NCBI GenBank assembly: GCA_019454045.1
Contig: SKCR01025340.1
Coordinates: 248,001-312,000, forward strand
Length of the DNA: 64,000 nucleotides
DNA from: Zanthoxylum bungeanum
Taxonomy: Eukaryota; Streptophyta; Magnoliopsida; Sapindales; Rutaceae
Direction: 5' to 3'
The translations under genes were made by a program, and so were the position numbers. Below are positions 30,532 to 43,345 of the stretch, piece after piece. Each line of letters opens with the position of its first letter. The stretch's first letter is position 1. The notes under the pieces are model-generated. The model was not told the origin of the DNA, ran no database searches, and was given only the letters and a program-made list of their open reading frames with translations.

Positions 30532-32479
30532 CCTAGTCAGAGTATTATCGAGATTGGACATCGATGAATACGTAAAAGACTAGTATTACAATTGTGCGTA
30601 TTGTGGGAGCACAACAGCATAGTTCTCATATGTTTGGGTATAGGTTACTCATGCAAGTGTAATAGGAGGTTGTGTTTCACCGATGGTACGGGAAACAGCT
30701 TCGCTCTGGATAGACCCCCTCGGAATTCCATTTGTAGTATGACTACGTGTCTATGGAAGTCCGAAATCAGGGTAGGTGTATTTGGTCTTAACCTGAGACT
30801 TGCACCGCTAATGCATACGACAATCAATATACTTTGGTTGAGGTCGTCCAGGGCTTTAACCGGTTAATGTGTACGCCAATTCTGGGTATATCGAGAATCG
30901 TAGTGTGTTGGGTGTGATGTCAAGACGGAAGTGTCACTCAAGTCATATGGAGTTGATGATCTTGCAGACAAAACTGGTTCTCTATAAAGGTTGAAACCGT
31001 CGGGATAATATGACTTGGTCATGATTATCTGATTATAAAGAGACTAGTTGCTCGTTATCCGATATATGCATCGTACGGGGCAGACATTGTATCAGCCTCA
31101 GGCCTTGCATGTGATCATCTGATACAGGACAGAAATATGCAATACTACGGTATACTACGCTTGATATAGATCCTTATTCCTGTAAGGATATTTCGGAGAA
31201 TTGGGTAGGCATGGCGCTTTGCTAGAGGCCAACCTTATCTTATAATTCGGTATAAACGTAGTACGAGGTACTTACGTATTCAGATAGTCCGAAGACCGAA
31301 TTTACTACCAACATATCCGGGGATATCATGGGTCGCTTCCCAAGATTCACCGATGACGTATGACTCGCATTTTTAATTAATCTGAGATTAATTAGATGAG
31401 AGAGAAAATTAATCTGGGATTAATTGCGGAGATATTTTATCTGGGATAAAATATCAATTAAAGAGATATAACGATTAATTTGGAATTAATCGAGAAATTA
31501 ATATATTCGATATATTAAACGAAATTGGATTTCGACGCGGAATTAAAATTAGATTTTAATTCGGGCGAACGAATTAATTAGGGATAAAATATCAATTAAA
31601 GAGATATAACTATTAATTTGTAATTAATCGAGAAATTAATATATTCGATATATTAACGAAATTGGATTTCGACGCGGAATTAAAATTAGATTTTAATTCG
31701 GGCAAACGAATTAATTTAGAATTAATTTGTCATCGACGTGAATAGTAATTATGCTAGGCATGATTATTTAATTAAATTAGATTTAATCGCGACGCAACAG
31801 AAAGTTCGTTAATAGTTGCGGCAAATCAAATCAAGCGTCAAATCGCTAGTCGCATCTAACGTCACATCATTCGTCAATCAAGTGATGGATGTCTTTCACT
31901 TTGAGTGATTGACGCCAGTCACTATTCACTGATTGATGGAAGTAGATGTGACTTGATGTGTGTGGTTGGCATTTATGGATTGGTTTTTGGAGGGAAAAAT
32001 TTGGTATTGGTTTTGGAAATTATATTACCAATTTTTTGCTAACAAAAATCATAACACACAAATCTCTCTCTCTCCTCCATTTCCTCTCCATATCACGCCC
32101 TTGGGGCTACTATTTTCTTCTGGTTCTTGGCAGTTCACTGCCGTGGAAGTGAAGGAAAAGGGAAGCAAAGTGCTTGGTTTTTGCGGCAAAAAAAAATCAA
32201 TAGAGCTAGCACACCGAGAGACATGCGGAAGTGATAGGGAAGTTCAGCCATGAGCCGGGAACCATTCGACGAAGCTTGGAGCTTGACGAAGGAGACCAAA
32301 AGGCCGAACCAGTGAGCTTGAGCTGCTGTTTTTGCGTGACCAGTGCAGTGGGCAGTGAAAATTTGTTTTGCCTAAAGCGTCGCTCAACCGCTCGATGTAA
32401 GTGTTCCGCGACTTTCTCGATTGTTATTCGCACTTGTTTCATGTTGTTATTCGATCCTATGGACCTAGAAACTCCAACA
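30532..32479 (+). repeat. Copia LTR fragment, 5' end missing
   Basis: Starts inside the copia LTR (CCTAGTCAGAGTATTATCGAG, as at 61978-61998) and runs to CTCCAACA at 32479. Hairpin-array region at about 31370-31790, with one block of about 110 bases (CAATTAAAGAGATATAAC to TTTAATTCGGGC) tandemly duplicated at 31450-31700. The left part was lost at the junction with Athila-like element 2. Confidence 0.88.
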
Positions 32480-32480
32480 A

Positions 32481-32492
32481 TGGTATCAGAGT
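32481..32492 (+). other. Primer binding site, tRNA-iMet type (one change)
   Basis: TGGTATCAGAGT; the last base differs from the usual C. Confidence 0.88.
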
Positions 32493-33420
32493 GAGTAAAA
32501 GCATGAAATTTGACATAGGGTTAAAATTTGGGTAAAAATGTGTTTGAGCATGATTTGTGAAATTGGATGAATGAGTATGTTTATAACATGTTTAATTTAA
32601 GATTGATTGGATCAATTTAATGAAATGTTGTTTGGAACAAAATTTCCCCAAATTATTGTATTGGCCGATAGTTGTGCCCTTTGTGTTCTTGGTGAATTTT
32701 GATTTTTTTATTCGTTGGATGAGTTAGAATCATTTGGGAATGTGATTTAATGTCGATTGTGGATTTAATCGTATTGAAACCGAATCGGACATAATTTTCC
32801 CTTCCATTGCCAAGAACAATAAGCATGATATGGGTTTGATTTTGATTAATTTGTGTTGGACACTAATTGATTTAAATGAACATGATTAATTGTGTAAATT
32901 AATGTTTTAGAAATGTTAATTTGGGTGGTTAATTGTGTAATGCACTTTAGGGTAATTAAATTAGAAAATTGGATTTTTGAAATTTAATTGATTTGGGCCT
33001 ATTTTGTGAAATTGGGCTTAAATGTTGTAAATGGGCTTAATGGGCTTTGTTGTATAAAGTTGGGTTAAGGCAAATTGGATTGGATCCAATTGGGCGCAAA
33101 ACCGCTTCCATAAAGCCCAAATGCGACTTAATGGACCTTTAAAGTTTAATTGGGCCTAATGGGCCAAAATTGATTTAAAGGCTTATGAGGTAATTCCCGA
33201 ATTGGAATTTGGTTATCTGTTTGACCCGAGTTGACCAAAAGTCCACGCCTCAAGAAATTAATTAAAAGCCCATTGGACTTTAATTAAATTGACGTTGGAC
33301 GTTAATCGGGCTTTGAGACCCGTAACGATTAAATTTGGAATTTAAGTCGTAAATGGTTCGTTTAAATAAAGTGTGTTATTTAATTTAGAATTAAATAATG
33401 AATTAGAATTAAATGCATGT
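32493..33420 (+). other. Copia leader fragment
   Basis: Same leader sequence as 2406-3330, ending abruptly near 33420 where it joins chromovirus LTR sequence. No coding part remains. No target duplication is seen at this junction, so it is a deletion or recombination breakpoint rather than an insertion end. Confidence 0.7.
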
Positions 33421-34777
33421 TAAGATGAAATTGGAATGGCTAAATCTGATAATGAGAAAAGATCATGTGTCACATGGTTAGACATTTCGTGTCGCGACTC
33501 CCACTTGTCCAGACCTGAGGCAGAGGGCCTCTACTTGCTCCGCTTCATGAAGCTGAGTGTTCCGTGTCGCGACTCTCACAAGACAAGATCCGAGACAATG
33601 AGCTTCTGCTTGTTGCGTTTCACGATGCTAAGTGTTGAGTATCGAGATGCTCACACGATCAATATCTAGGCAGAGAGCACTTTCTTGTTCAGTGTCGCGA
33701 CACCAGCCTATTAGCTTCATGATGCTAGCCCGATTTCAGGGCCAGACATCAACTCTTCCAATAACAATGCTCAATGCAATCCCCACCATCATAATCACAA
33801 ATTTACATAGACAATTCTCTAAAATTCACATTAATATACAAGAGCCAAATTCAATCCCCAACCTCTTATATACCATTTGAGCAAGATGCACATTAAGGCC
33901 TTAGAAGTTTCAACACTAAATCAAATACATCCCATAGTATACATCAATCCAAACACACTTTATCATTAATTTCCATCATAGAAACAACGAATCATCCTCT
34001 AAAAACATTGACATATCCGGCCACCCCTCCAACACAAGGGAAAAATTGGGCATTTAGACATAAGGCTTCATTCCATGCTAATTACTACCATGACACCCTC
34101 CAAAATGTATGCTAACAACACTATCAATGTCAATTGAGCAAATCCAAGATCTAGGGTATGCAAGGTATAAATTTGAGTTTTATTCTCTTTGCTCAAAACT
34201 GAAAAATGAGAAGATAAAAGAGAAAAGAGAGCTTACCATGCTTGGAATGAAGCTTGAATCTTCCACTAGGCGTGATGGATGAAAGCTTTTTAACAAGCAA
34301 GAATAGAGTAAAGAGAAGCTCCTCCATTTCTTTCTTCTTCTTCTTCATATTTTTTCTATTGAGAGAGATGGGTGAATATTGCTCTATTTATAGGAGAAGG
34401 TGGCTGATTTTTGTAATGAAATGGGTGGCCAAGATTGTGCCACATCGCCCAAAATCTAGGCCATTCACCAATCATAATTTGTGACCTATTTCTGATTTGA
34501 TTTTGGAAACATGTCCAACGTAGAAGTTATAGGTCTCGGTCTTATATTTCCGATGATATAAAATTCATAAATATCAGAGATCGTATAAAAACGTTATGGC
34601 TCAAATACTAAGGGCTATTTGGAGTAGTATAGATGATAAATTTCATATCGGAACTACAAAGGATTTATCGAATGTTTGCAAAGCAATATCACAAGCACGT
34701 ACATGCCTGAACATGATTTATATTATGTATTACACCATCTATAGCATAGTAGTCATTGGAATTTCTGGGGTGTTACA
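33421..34777 (-). repeat. Chromovirus 5' LTR, surviving end
   Basis: From AAGATGAAATTGGAATGGC onwards it matches 22517-23775 of the 3' LTR, ending CTGGGGTGTTACA, followed by the TACAA duplication (34778-34782). The portion with the hairpin array is missing here. Confidence 0.82.
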
Positions 34778-34782
34778 TACAA

Positions 34783-37310
34783 TAACCTATGTACTGTAGC
34801 AGTGGCTAAATGTGGTAATTACAACAAATTAGCATTTTGTCCTAGTGCGGAAAATTCCGTAAACAGCACCGAAATAATTTCGAGAATATTCCTACACACT
34901 ATACACATTGCTATAGTACTATGCGTACTGTATCTCATTGACCAAAAATCCATAATTTCACTAAATTGTGATTTTGCCACTAATGCGGTTTTTCGAGAAA
35001 ATTCTCAAAACACTTCCGGAATATTTTCGATAATTATGGGTTTTTTTCTTATGCATTTTCACACATTCAATTTCATCCACAACACTTCAATTACACAAAA
35101 TCAATACTTTTAAATTAACTACATATTTAATCACATTAATACCCTAATTAATTCAAAATTGATGCAAATCCAAATATATTTTATTACCAATAGAGAATCC
35201 ACTATCATAAAGTAACTCAAGAATAATTATAGTTCATCAAGAAGTGTCTCAAGTAACTATAGAATGGAAATTTTGTGTCCAACACCCTAATGAAATCTAA
35301 TTACACTAATTAGTCTAATTAGCTTTACTCATGCAAATCTAGGCTTCCTAATTTAGTTTCATCAATCCTAATCTCATCAAACAAGAATAGATCTATTATT
35401 TCTAATTAGGATGTAATTATAAATAATTTACAATAAAAATGATAAAAGAAATTACATTAATTTTCCTACAATCCTTTGTTATAACTTCAAAATAACACAT
35501 CCATGCTTCCAATTTGATGCAGGATGAAATCAAATCAAAAACTCTATTTTTCTTTCTATCTACTTGAACCTTTCAAGTCTCATAACAAAAGCCAAAACCC
35601 TAAAATTATGGGCAATGGCTGAAACTTGAGGATATATACAAGGGAGGACATTTTGGTCATTTGACCATTATTAAAAATTTGACTAAAAATAAGCCAATAT
35701 TTTATACATATGTGTGGCTAACATTTAACGAAAGCCAAAGCTTATTTAATAAGTTCTTTTATTAATTAATTAATTAAAAAATTAAGAAAGAATATTTCAA
35801 GAATATTATTTAATAAATAATTATTAAATTAATTAACCTTTAATTAATTAAATAATTATTCATTTGACACATGTCAAAATTCTAATATTTATCTAATCAA
35901 ATTATGTATCTCATATATATACACATTAGAAATGAAAATACCTCGTCATGTATTGCGTTACGAATAATCCATATTATTCATAACTAATTTTCATAGTGCT
36001 CTACAAGTATACTTTATTTGTGAGATTCTCTAGGTTCAGGTATATCTTTCACGAAATAAATTCTGCATCCATAATTCGACCATTCATAAATTATGACGAC
36101 CGGAGATAACCACGCTAAACCATACAAATCGATATATATCGTATAGTCTCTCCATCATAGGTATTCGAATTATATCGGAGACATAGATGAAAATATCAAA
36201 TTTCTGCTATTTACATTTCATATATGTATGTTGTGACATATTTGTGATTCTCTAGATAAATACTCGGAAATAATTTTCGCAGTACACCTTGGCCAATGAT
36301 TTAAAGGATTATGAAATGGATACCTAAATCTTGCACACGGGACTAGCAGATCCTCTTTGAATACATTATAGGATATCATGGGCATCAGTCTACACCCAAC
36401 TAATTGACGAAGGTCTGGTCTAGATAGAACAGTAATGTGACTGTTGTCAAAGTGTGGATGATCACTAACACATCTACATTGGTATCTCAAGTCAAAGGAC
36501 ATGATACGGAACTCCACTCGGGAAAAATTCCTATTGATGTTGGTGTGCAATCTGTTAGGAATTCTTCCGGTGAGTCGTTCATTGCTAATCAAATGAACAC
36601 CTACATGTCTATATGAGTCTTCCCATACTCATAATTCATGGGGATAAATCATCAACCAAGTCTCAATATATGACATTTATTGGTCTCAACGGATTTTACT
36701 AACTGACCCATGTCAGCAAATCTTGACCAGAAATTTTATTTTGAGAATATACCTCCAGTAGTGACACCTCCCAATGTCAATTATAAATTTCATTGTAACT
36801 ACGCACTACTATATATATATTGGGTCTTTATCTAATAATATGCACATCACTAAAACTTATTTAGTTTCAATATAATATGAATTAGATCAAATATATATAT
36901 AAAAGACAAGAGGTGCTTTCATTAAAAGATAATATTATGGAAAACGTGACTATTCGTATTCATGGATCGGTCATAAATACGATACGGATTAGAGCTGAGA
37001 GCACCGATCTCAATAGTTAAATCTTTGAGTTCTTTTTTTAATTCAATTTAGTTTAGGCCAAGAGCTTGTAATGACACAACCATAAATTGGCTAGAAATGC
37101 TTGTAACAATCATATTTGTTGTGTGTGGATGGAAGTCTTCCCTCGAACATAGTATGTATGTTGTGATTGTTTTTGTAATAGAAAGCCTTTAATGTAAAAT
37201 AAAATTATCATTGAAATCAACCAACATTTATTATTATCTAAGAGCCAAATAATTTAATGCAGATGACGTCTAAATCATAGACATGTGATATTCTAAAAAA
37301 CTAGACATGT
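34783..37310. other. Unassigned interval with an inverted-repeat arm and LTR-like phrases
   Basis: TGTAGCAGTGGCT at 34795-34807 is the other arm of the inverted repeat at 11080-11093. TTTGTGTCCAACA at about 35272-35284 resembles a copia LTR end, but no primer site, polypurine tract or partner end was found. 35750-35880 is very AT-rich (ATTAATTAATTAA runs). A 124-codon minus-strand frame at 36218-36592 has no match that I recognise. No gene called. Confidence 0.4.
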
Positions 37311-38450
37311 GAAATTCCGTCGGTGCCATTTTTTTTAAAAAAAATGGAGACATATTTTTCATTGCTAATCCATCGCTAAATATAAACGAAATCTTTATTC
37401 CGTCGCTAAATTTCATCAAATTTCAAAAATTTCACGCCTTACGAAAATTTCAAATGTCTTAAAAATTTACAAATCTTCCTGCTTTTCTTATTTTCTTTCT
37501 CTATATATACACCATAATTTTTTTAACTCTCAACTCCAATACACCATCAAAATATTTCTTACTCAATTCCATATACCATCAAATTATTTCATACCTCAAC
37601 TCCCATTATCAATCTCTCATTTTTCTTATCTCCACTTTTAAATTTTCCTGAGCAACAAACACTAATATTTTTATTGGTTTAAGATGGCATAAATGGATGA
37701 TGGTGTGTCAAAACTTGCAGTGGACATTACGGTGTATTGTGGAATTGAAGATGCATATATAACAATTAAAAAAAAGTCACTTCTTTAAAATTTCCACCAT
37801 TCAAAAATTTAAAATTTTTTCCTTATCTAAAATTTTAAAATTTCCTCTCTCTAAAATTTAAAAATTTCTCAAATCTCTATAATTATAAAATTTCACGCCT
37901 CTCTAAAATTTTAAAATTTTTCCCTTTCTGAAATTTAAAAGTTTCTCTTATTTCTAAAATTTAAAAGTTTCACGCATCTTTAAAATTTTAAAATTTCCCG
38001 CCTCTCTAAAATTTTAAAATTTCCGATTTTTTAATTTTTTTAAAAAAATATATAGCTACGAAAATTTTGTCTTTAGTTAGCTATAGAAATTTATTTCATC
38101 GCTAAATAGCTATGGAATTTCCATCAGTATTTAGCTATGGAAATTTATTTAATCGCTAAAGGGCGACGAAATTTCCGTCGTTAAATAGAAATGAAAATTT
38201 TCATAGCTATTTAGCGACAAAATTCTATTTCCTCGCTAATTAGCTATGGAATTTATGTCGCTATATAGAGACAGAATAAAATTCCTGTAGCTAATTTTAA
38301 CGACGAATATAATATTTCTGACACTATTTTTTTTTTTGCGACCAACAAAATAGAGACAAAAGTTTTCCATCGTTATTCCGTCATTAATTAACCATTAGCG
38401 ATGGAATAACTATAAATTTTTCCGTGGCTATCAACTATTTTCTTGAAATG
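37311..38450. mobile_element. Probable non-autonomous CACTA-like DNA element
   Basis: Both ends are rich in CCGTCGCTAAAT / TTTAGCGACGGAA-type subterminal motifs in both orientations (about 37310-37410 and 38050-38420), the pattern typical of plant CACTA elements. The right edge TTTTCTTGAAATG at about 38438-38450 could be a decayed TTTTCTTGTAGTG terminus. A clear CACTACAAGAAA left terminus was not found and no transposase is present. The middle (37780-38030) is a tandem array of a CTCTAAAATTTTAAAATTTC-type unit of about 20-25 bases. Confidence 0.45.
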
Positions 38451-38769
38451 CAAACTTGAAATAAACATTGCTCTCAATATTGAAAAATAAAATAGATGGT
38501 CAAGAAATATATACTTCCAAAGTTTTACAGAGGAAATAGGTTCCTCGTTGGTTGATTAGTCCAAAAAAATGACCTCTAAACTTGTTTGGAAACCTGGATC
38601 ATCAAAAGAAAAGACACACAAAAGTAGAAACATAAATAAAAAATACAATAAAATAAAGTAAAAAATAAAAATAAAACATAAGGAAAATTCAGAAAAACTT
38701 GTGTTGCCTCCCAAGTAATGCTTAATTTATATTCCTTAACCGGACTTTCTATAAAGAACTTCCTTCAAG
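38451..38769 (-). other. Gypsy 3' tail fragment
   Basis: GTTGCCTCCCAAGTAATGCTTAA at about 38704 is an altered form of the post-integrase phrase at 16340-16370 and 27130-27170. It suggests the relic of another Athila/Tat-type element. No ends visible. Confidence 0.35.
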
Positions 38770-39905
38770 ATACACTTTAACATTCATAACTATATACTCA
38801 AAATACAACACTCTTACATCGATGTTATGGACACTTAAATTATTACACACATAAACTTAAGTATACAAATGTCAGAACTTGACTTTATTTGACTAAGACT
38901 GAATTCTATCTTTGACCTGACCTGGTCGACTCAACACCCCTAGTAACTTCCATCAATATCCATCCTCTCGAGCTCGTCCTCCGAGTATACCTGCAAAACA
39001 AAGAAACTGGGAAGGGGGGGTTAGATCGTTTGAACAATCTGGTGAGTGACTGTTTAAAACATGAACTAAATTGCTTTTTTGAAAATCCATTGTTCTAAAA
39101 CCAAAGTCATCTCAAGGAAATCATTCTTTCTTGAAATATCTTTACATATCTGAAAACAATTCTCTTTCTAGAAAACTTTTCTGAAAACTACTTTTGGTTT
39201 GTAAATCTATGAAATTCTCATAAAACAGTTTCTTTTGAAAACCCTTTCTTAAAACAATTTTTTTTGAAAATTTAACTCTCTGAAATATCTGTCTCTGGAA
39301 AACCTGACGTATGAGGGTGTTACATCTCGCCAACCCCCATACGCCTAATCTGAAAACCATATCTCTGAAAAACCTGATGTATGAGGGCATTACATTTTGT
39401 CATCTCCATATACGTCTAAACTAGTGGTCTTGGGGCGTTATGTCTCGCCGTCACCCAAGCCACTGAACATGAGCAGGGGGTGCGGATCTATGCTACCCTC
39501 CTGACTCTGAATTTGGGATCTAGGGGCGTTATGTCTCGCTGTCCCTATAGTCCTGAATCTAGGATCTATGGGCATCTATCATCCATAGTCTTGAACAACG
39601 TGTGCACACGTTCTCTGAGTCCATCAATTCCATATCTGTACCAAGTTACAACTGAGGTGAGTTTTTCTCCATGCCTCCAAAAATCATCAAAATCATGCTT
39701 TTAAAAACATCAATTTTAAAATATTTCTCAAAACATTCTTAATCAAAACATATTTGAAAGTAAACTTAGCCAACGCCATAAGTGCGGAAATGTAAGTTGC
39801 AATTCAAAACATATAAATAAATCAACTTGAGAAAATGGTCCACTCATAGATTTTAGGATCTGGACGGTATTACTTCGATTCCTTGAAGAATATTGTGGTT
39901 CCTGC
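38770..39905 (-). repeat. Second chromovirus LTR copy, first part
   Basis: Parallels 11280-11447 joined to 21266-22360, without the Athila insertion, and carries five constant-loop hairpins at about 39304-39570. Interrupted at 39906 by a minus-strand copia; the homology continues at 51761. Confidence 0.75.
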
Positions 39906-41869
39906 TGTTAGTGTTCCTAGAACATGCCAATGATCTCTAAGAGTGATTCGTGTGTGAAAATTACCAAAGAAAGTTGCGGAAAAACTTTTTCTTTGAAGAT
40001 GGAAGCTCCAAGCTTTCTTAAGTGTTTCCAACACTTGGGTGAGTTTCCCTATCACCTTCACTTGACTCCTTATGTGCTAGCAAGAACAAAAATTGAAAGA
40101 AAATTTTCCCTCCAAGAGAAGCAAGGTTTCGGCCATGGCAAGAGAGGAAAAAGAGAGAGTTTTGTTTGCTGTGAATAGTAACTTGTTACACTTCCAAAGT
40201 TGACCAAATTAATTTATACAAAGGTTGAGTGTTGGTTTTGGTTTGAGTGTTGCATAAGCAATCCAAGCCTTACTCAAGCCAACAACAACTTCCATCAAAT
40301 GTCTAACATATTGATGTAAGTGAAGTGGGTCCCACCACTTTTAAATTCCAAATTTAAGTCGGCTAACTCAACACGTAACTTCACTCGGGCTCGGATTCTT
40401 TTAATTCCGAACTAAATGAATTTTCCATCGCGACTTAATTAAATCCAATTTAATTAAATAATAATGCCTAGCAAAATTATTACGAAAGTCGCTTACGAAT
40501 TAATTCCAATTTAATTCGTTTGCTTGAATTAAAATCCAATTTTAATTCCGCTTTGAAATCTAATTTCAATTAATATATCTAATATATTATTTTAGCCTGA
40601 ATAAATAAATTAAATAGTAACATCTAATTTCAATATTAAATTCATTTTGCCGATTAATTCCAAATTAATCGCATTCTCTCTTCTCGACGAATTTAATCCC
40701 AGATAAATTCTCGACGTAATTAATCACATATTAATTATTTCTCTAATAATTAATCTCATATTAATTCTTGCAGTAATTAATCCCAGATTAATTTTATCTC
40801 TCATAATTAATCCTAGATTAATTCTGTTCGAGTCAAATGTCATCGGGGAATCTTTGGGAAACGACCCAAGAGATTTTTGGATATGTTGGCAGCAAATCCG
40901 GTCATCGGACTATCCGAACACGTGCGTACCCGGTACCACATTCTTACCGATTTACAAGACATGGTTGGCTGCAAGCAAATCACCATGCCTACCCAATTCT
41001 CCAAAAATCTTATTTAAAGGAATATATAATCTTTATCAGGCGTAGTATACTAAGTATTGTGTATTACGATCCAATATCAGATGTCACATGCTAGGCCTAG
41101 GGTTGGAATTGTGTCTGCCCTGTATGAATCATATATCGGATCACTGGCAACTAGTCTCTATAATCGGATAATCATGACCTAGTCATATTATCCCGATGAC
41201 TGCAGTACTTAAGAGTACTAGTTCCGTATCCTACATGATCATCATCTCCATATGAATGAAGTGGTACATCCATCTTGACATCACACCCAATACACTACGA
41301 TTCTCAGTATACCCAGAAGAGGTGTACACAGAACCTGCTAAAGCCCCGGATGACCAAAACCAAAGCGTACGGATTGCCGCAAGTATTAGCGATGCAAGTC
41401 TCAAGTTAAGACCAAAACACCTACCCTGATTCGGATTCCCATAGACACATAGTCAAACTACAAATGGGATTCCGAGGGGTCTATCCAGAGTGAAGTTGTT
41501 CCCGTACCATCGGTAAATATAACCCCATATCACACTTGCATAAGTATCCAGTACTTAAATATATGAGAACTATGCCGTTAAGCTTCCATAACGCGCACAA
41601 GTGCAATACTAGCCTATTCGACATTATCGATGTCCAGTCTCGATAATACTACGACTAGAGATATTTAATGATTAAACCTTTCATGGATTAATACTGTCTC
41701 ATATATTATTAATCTTGTACTAATCATATGGACTTTTATAATTTATATATCTAAGTAATCCAATTACAAAATGATAAAAGAGCAATTTCCTTTGTCACAT
41801 AGTTAATTTTGTACAAGAACACTATGTTCTTTAAAAAATAGTGATGCAATGGTTCATAATTGTCCAACA
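39906..41869 (-). repeat. 3' LTR of minus-strand copia
   Basis: Plus-strand TGTTAGTGTTCC...TTGTCCAACA, about 1,964 bp. Hairpin array, inverted, at about 40420-40825. Compared with the other LTR of the element it retains about 140 bases near 41235-41375 that are missing there. Confidence 0.9.
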
Positions 41870-41884
41870 ATCTCCCACTTGGCC
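41870..41884 (-). other. Polypurine tract
   Basis: Inverted GGCCAAGTGGGAGAT next to the LTR, as in the other copia elements. Confidence 0.88.
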
Positions 41885-43345
41885 TATAGCCAATCACTCA
41901 AGTGTCTAAGACCTGAAATATGTATGAGTCGCTCTTGCTTATGCTGAGATATCGCTTTCGTCAGCAGATTTACAAAGTTATCATCTGATGCCATATTGAC
42001 ATCGCCACGATGTATGATCTTATGAATCAGATGAAACTGTTCGAAGTACATACTTGGATCATTGATGAGAATGTAATTCCTTAGCCTGCGATGTAGCCCA
42101 GCTCAGCTGCTAACAGAACTACTCCTAATCTAATTAGGAATTTTATAGATCCAAAATGCTTCTTCTGCTGCCTCAGCTGCATTAATAAAATCCGTTTTTG
42201 TTGAATCGACAACAGTATCTTGCTTGGAAGATTTCCAGCTCACTGTTCCGTTGTTCAAACAAAATACGTACCCTGATTGCGACTCAAAGTCATCTTCATC
42301 TGTTCGGAAACTTGCAACGGTGAACCCAGTTACCTCAAGTTCTCATTCTCCATAAATTAAGAAAGCATTCTTAGTTCGTCTAAGATACTCAAGGATGTTC
42401 TTTACATCAATCCATTGACCATCACCTAGATCGGCCTGATTGTGACTCCATATGCTCAAAGCATATGAGACACCAGGTCGTGTACATGTTTGTCACAGTA
42501 CGAGTTCTCGGAGAGTGCCAACAACTTTTAGATCTACCCAATAGATCATTATTCCTAGAATAAAGGTTGCATCTCCCAAGTATTACATGGAGAATTTTAA
42601 TGAAAGCCAAGCTTTCCCCGATTGTTAACATGGGAATATTATTTCCAAGAAATAATACATCATCAATCTATAAGACATTCAATGTCAGTGCACTCCCACT
42701 AACCTTCTTATATACACAAGAATCACCTTCGTTTTGAATGAAACCATATTATAATATGATCTCATCAAAACGTTGGTTCCAAGAACACAATTCTTGCTTC
42801 AATCCTTAAATGGATCGAATTAACTTGCAAACCTTTTTTTGCATGTTTTGGTATGAAAAAACCGTCAAGCTGTTGTATAAAACATCCTCCAAAAGGTTTA
42901 CGTTAAGGAAAGTGGTTTTGACGACCATATGCCATATTTCATTATGAAATATGCTGCAATAGCAAGCATTATCCGAATGGATTTAATCATGGGAACAAGT
43001 AAAAGGTTTTGTAGTAATCGACACCATGTTGATGAAGATACCCTTTCGCTACAAGCCTAGCTTTGTACGTTTGTATGTTGCCATCCATGTTTGTCTTCAC
43101 CATGAAGACCCATCTGTTACCAATAGGCACAATACTTTCTGGTATATCAACCAGTGTCCAAACATGGTTGGTATACATGGAATCCATTTCGAACTTCATG
43201 GCACCTTGCCATATAGCAGAGTCGATACCTTGTATCGCTACCTCATACGTAGCCAGCTCATTATCCTCAATAAGATTAATATCTTTATGAGGTGAGATCA
43301 GAAACCCATACCTATAAGGTTTTTTTCTGACTCTCTCTAACCTAT
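41885..43345 (-). pseudogene. Copia reverse transcriptase and RNase H remnant
   Basis: On the minus strand, a reverse transcriptase segment runs from about 43199 (IPESIVPIGNRWVF, YKARLVAKGY), later pieces follow to about 42422, then RNase H remnants towards the polypurine tract. Interrupted by several stops and frame changes. Confidence 0.85.

Larger units (their letters stand above)
11095..34777 (-). mobile_element. Chromovirus-like Ty3/gypsy element, split by nested insertions
   Basis: Outer ends TGTAAC...GTTACA with matching TACAA duplications. The long 3' LTR is at 11095-11447 plus 21266-23775. It is followed by an inverted polypurine tract and a GGATTCTAGGACGAATTC-type string that, read on the minus strand, resembles the end of Tekay/Del-type elements just before their 3' LTR. 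The 5' LTR survives only as 33421-34777. Its own gag and pol are essentially gone: between the LTRs lie about 540 bp of degenerate internal sequence, then an Athila-like element and a copia fragment. The clade is my inference from the 3' end; no reverse transcriptase remains to confirm it. Confidence 0.7.

Noticed and set aside
35272..35284. Possible copia LTR end (TTTGTGTCCAACA)
   Set aside because: No primer site, polypurine tract, partner LTR or target duplication next to it.
36218..36592. 124-codon minus-strand frame
   Set aside because: No domain or motif recognised; surroundings resemble decayed repeat sequence.
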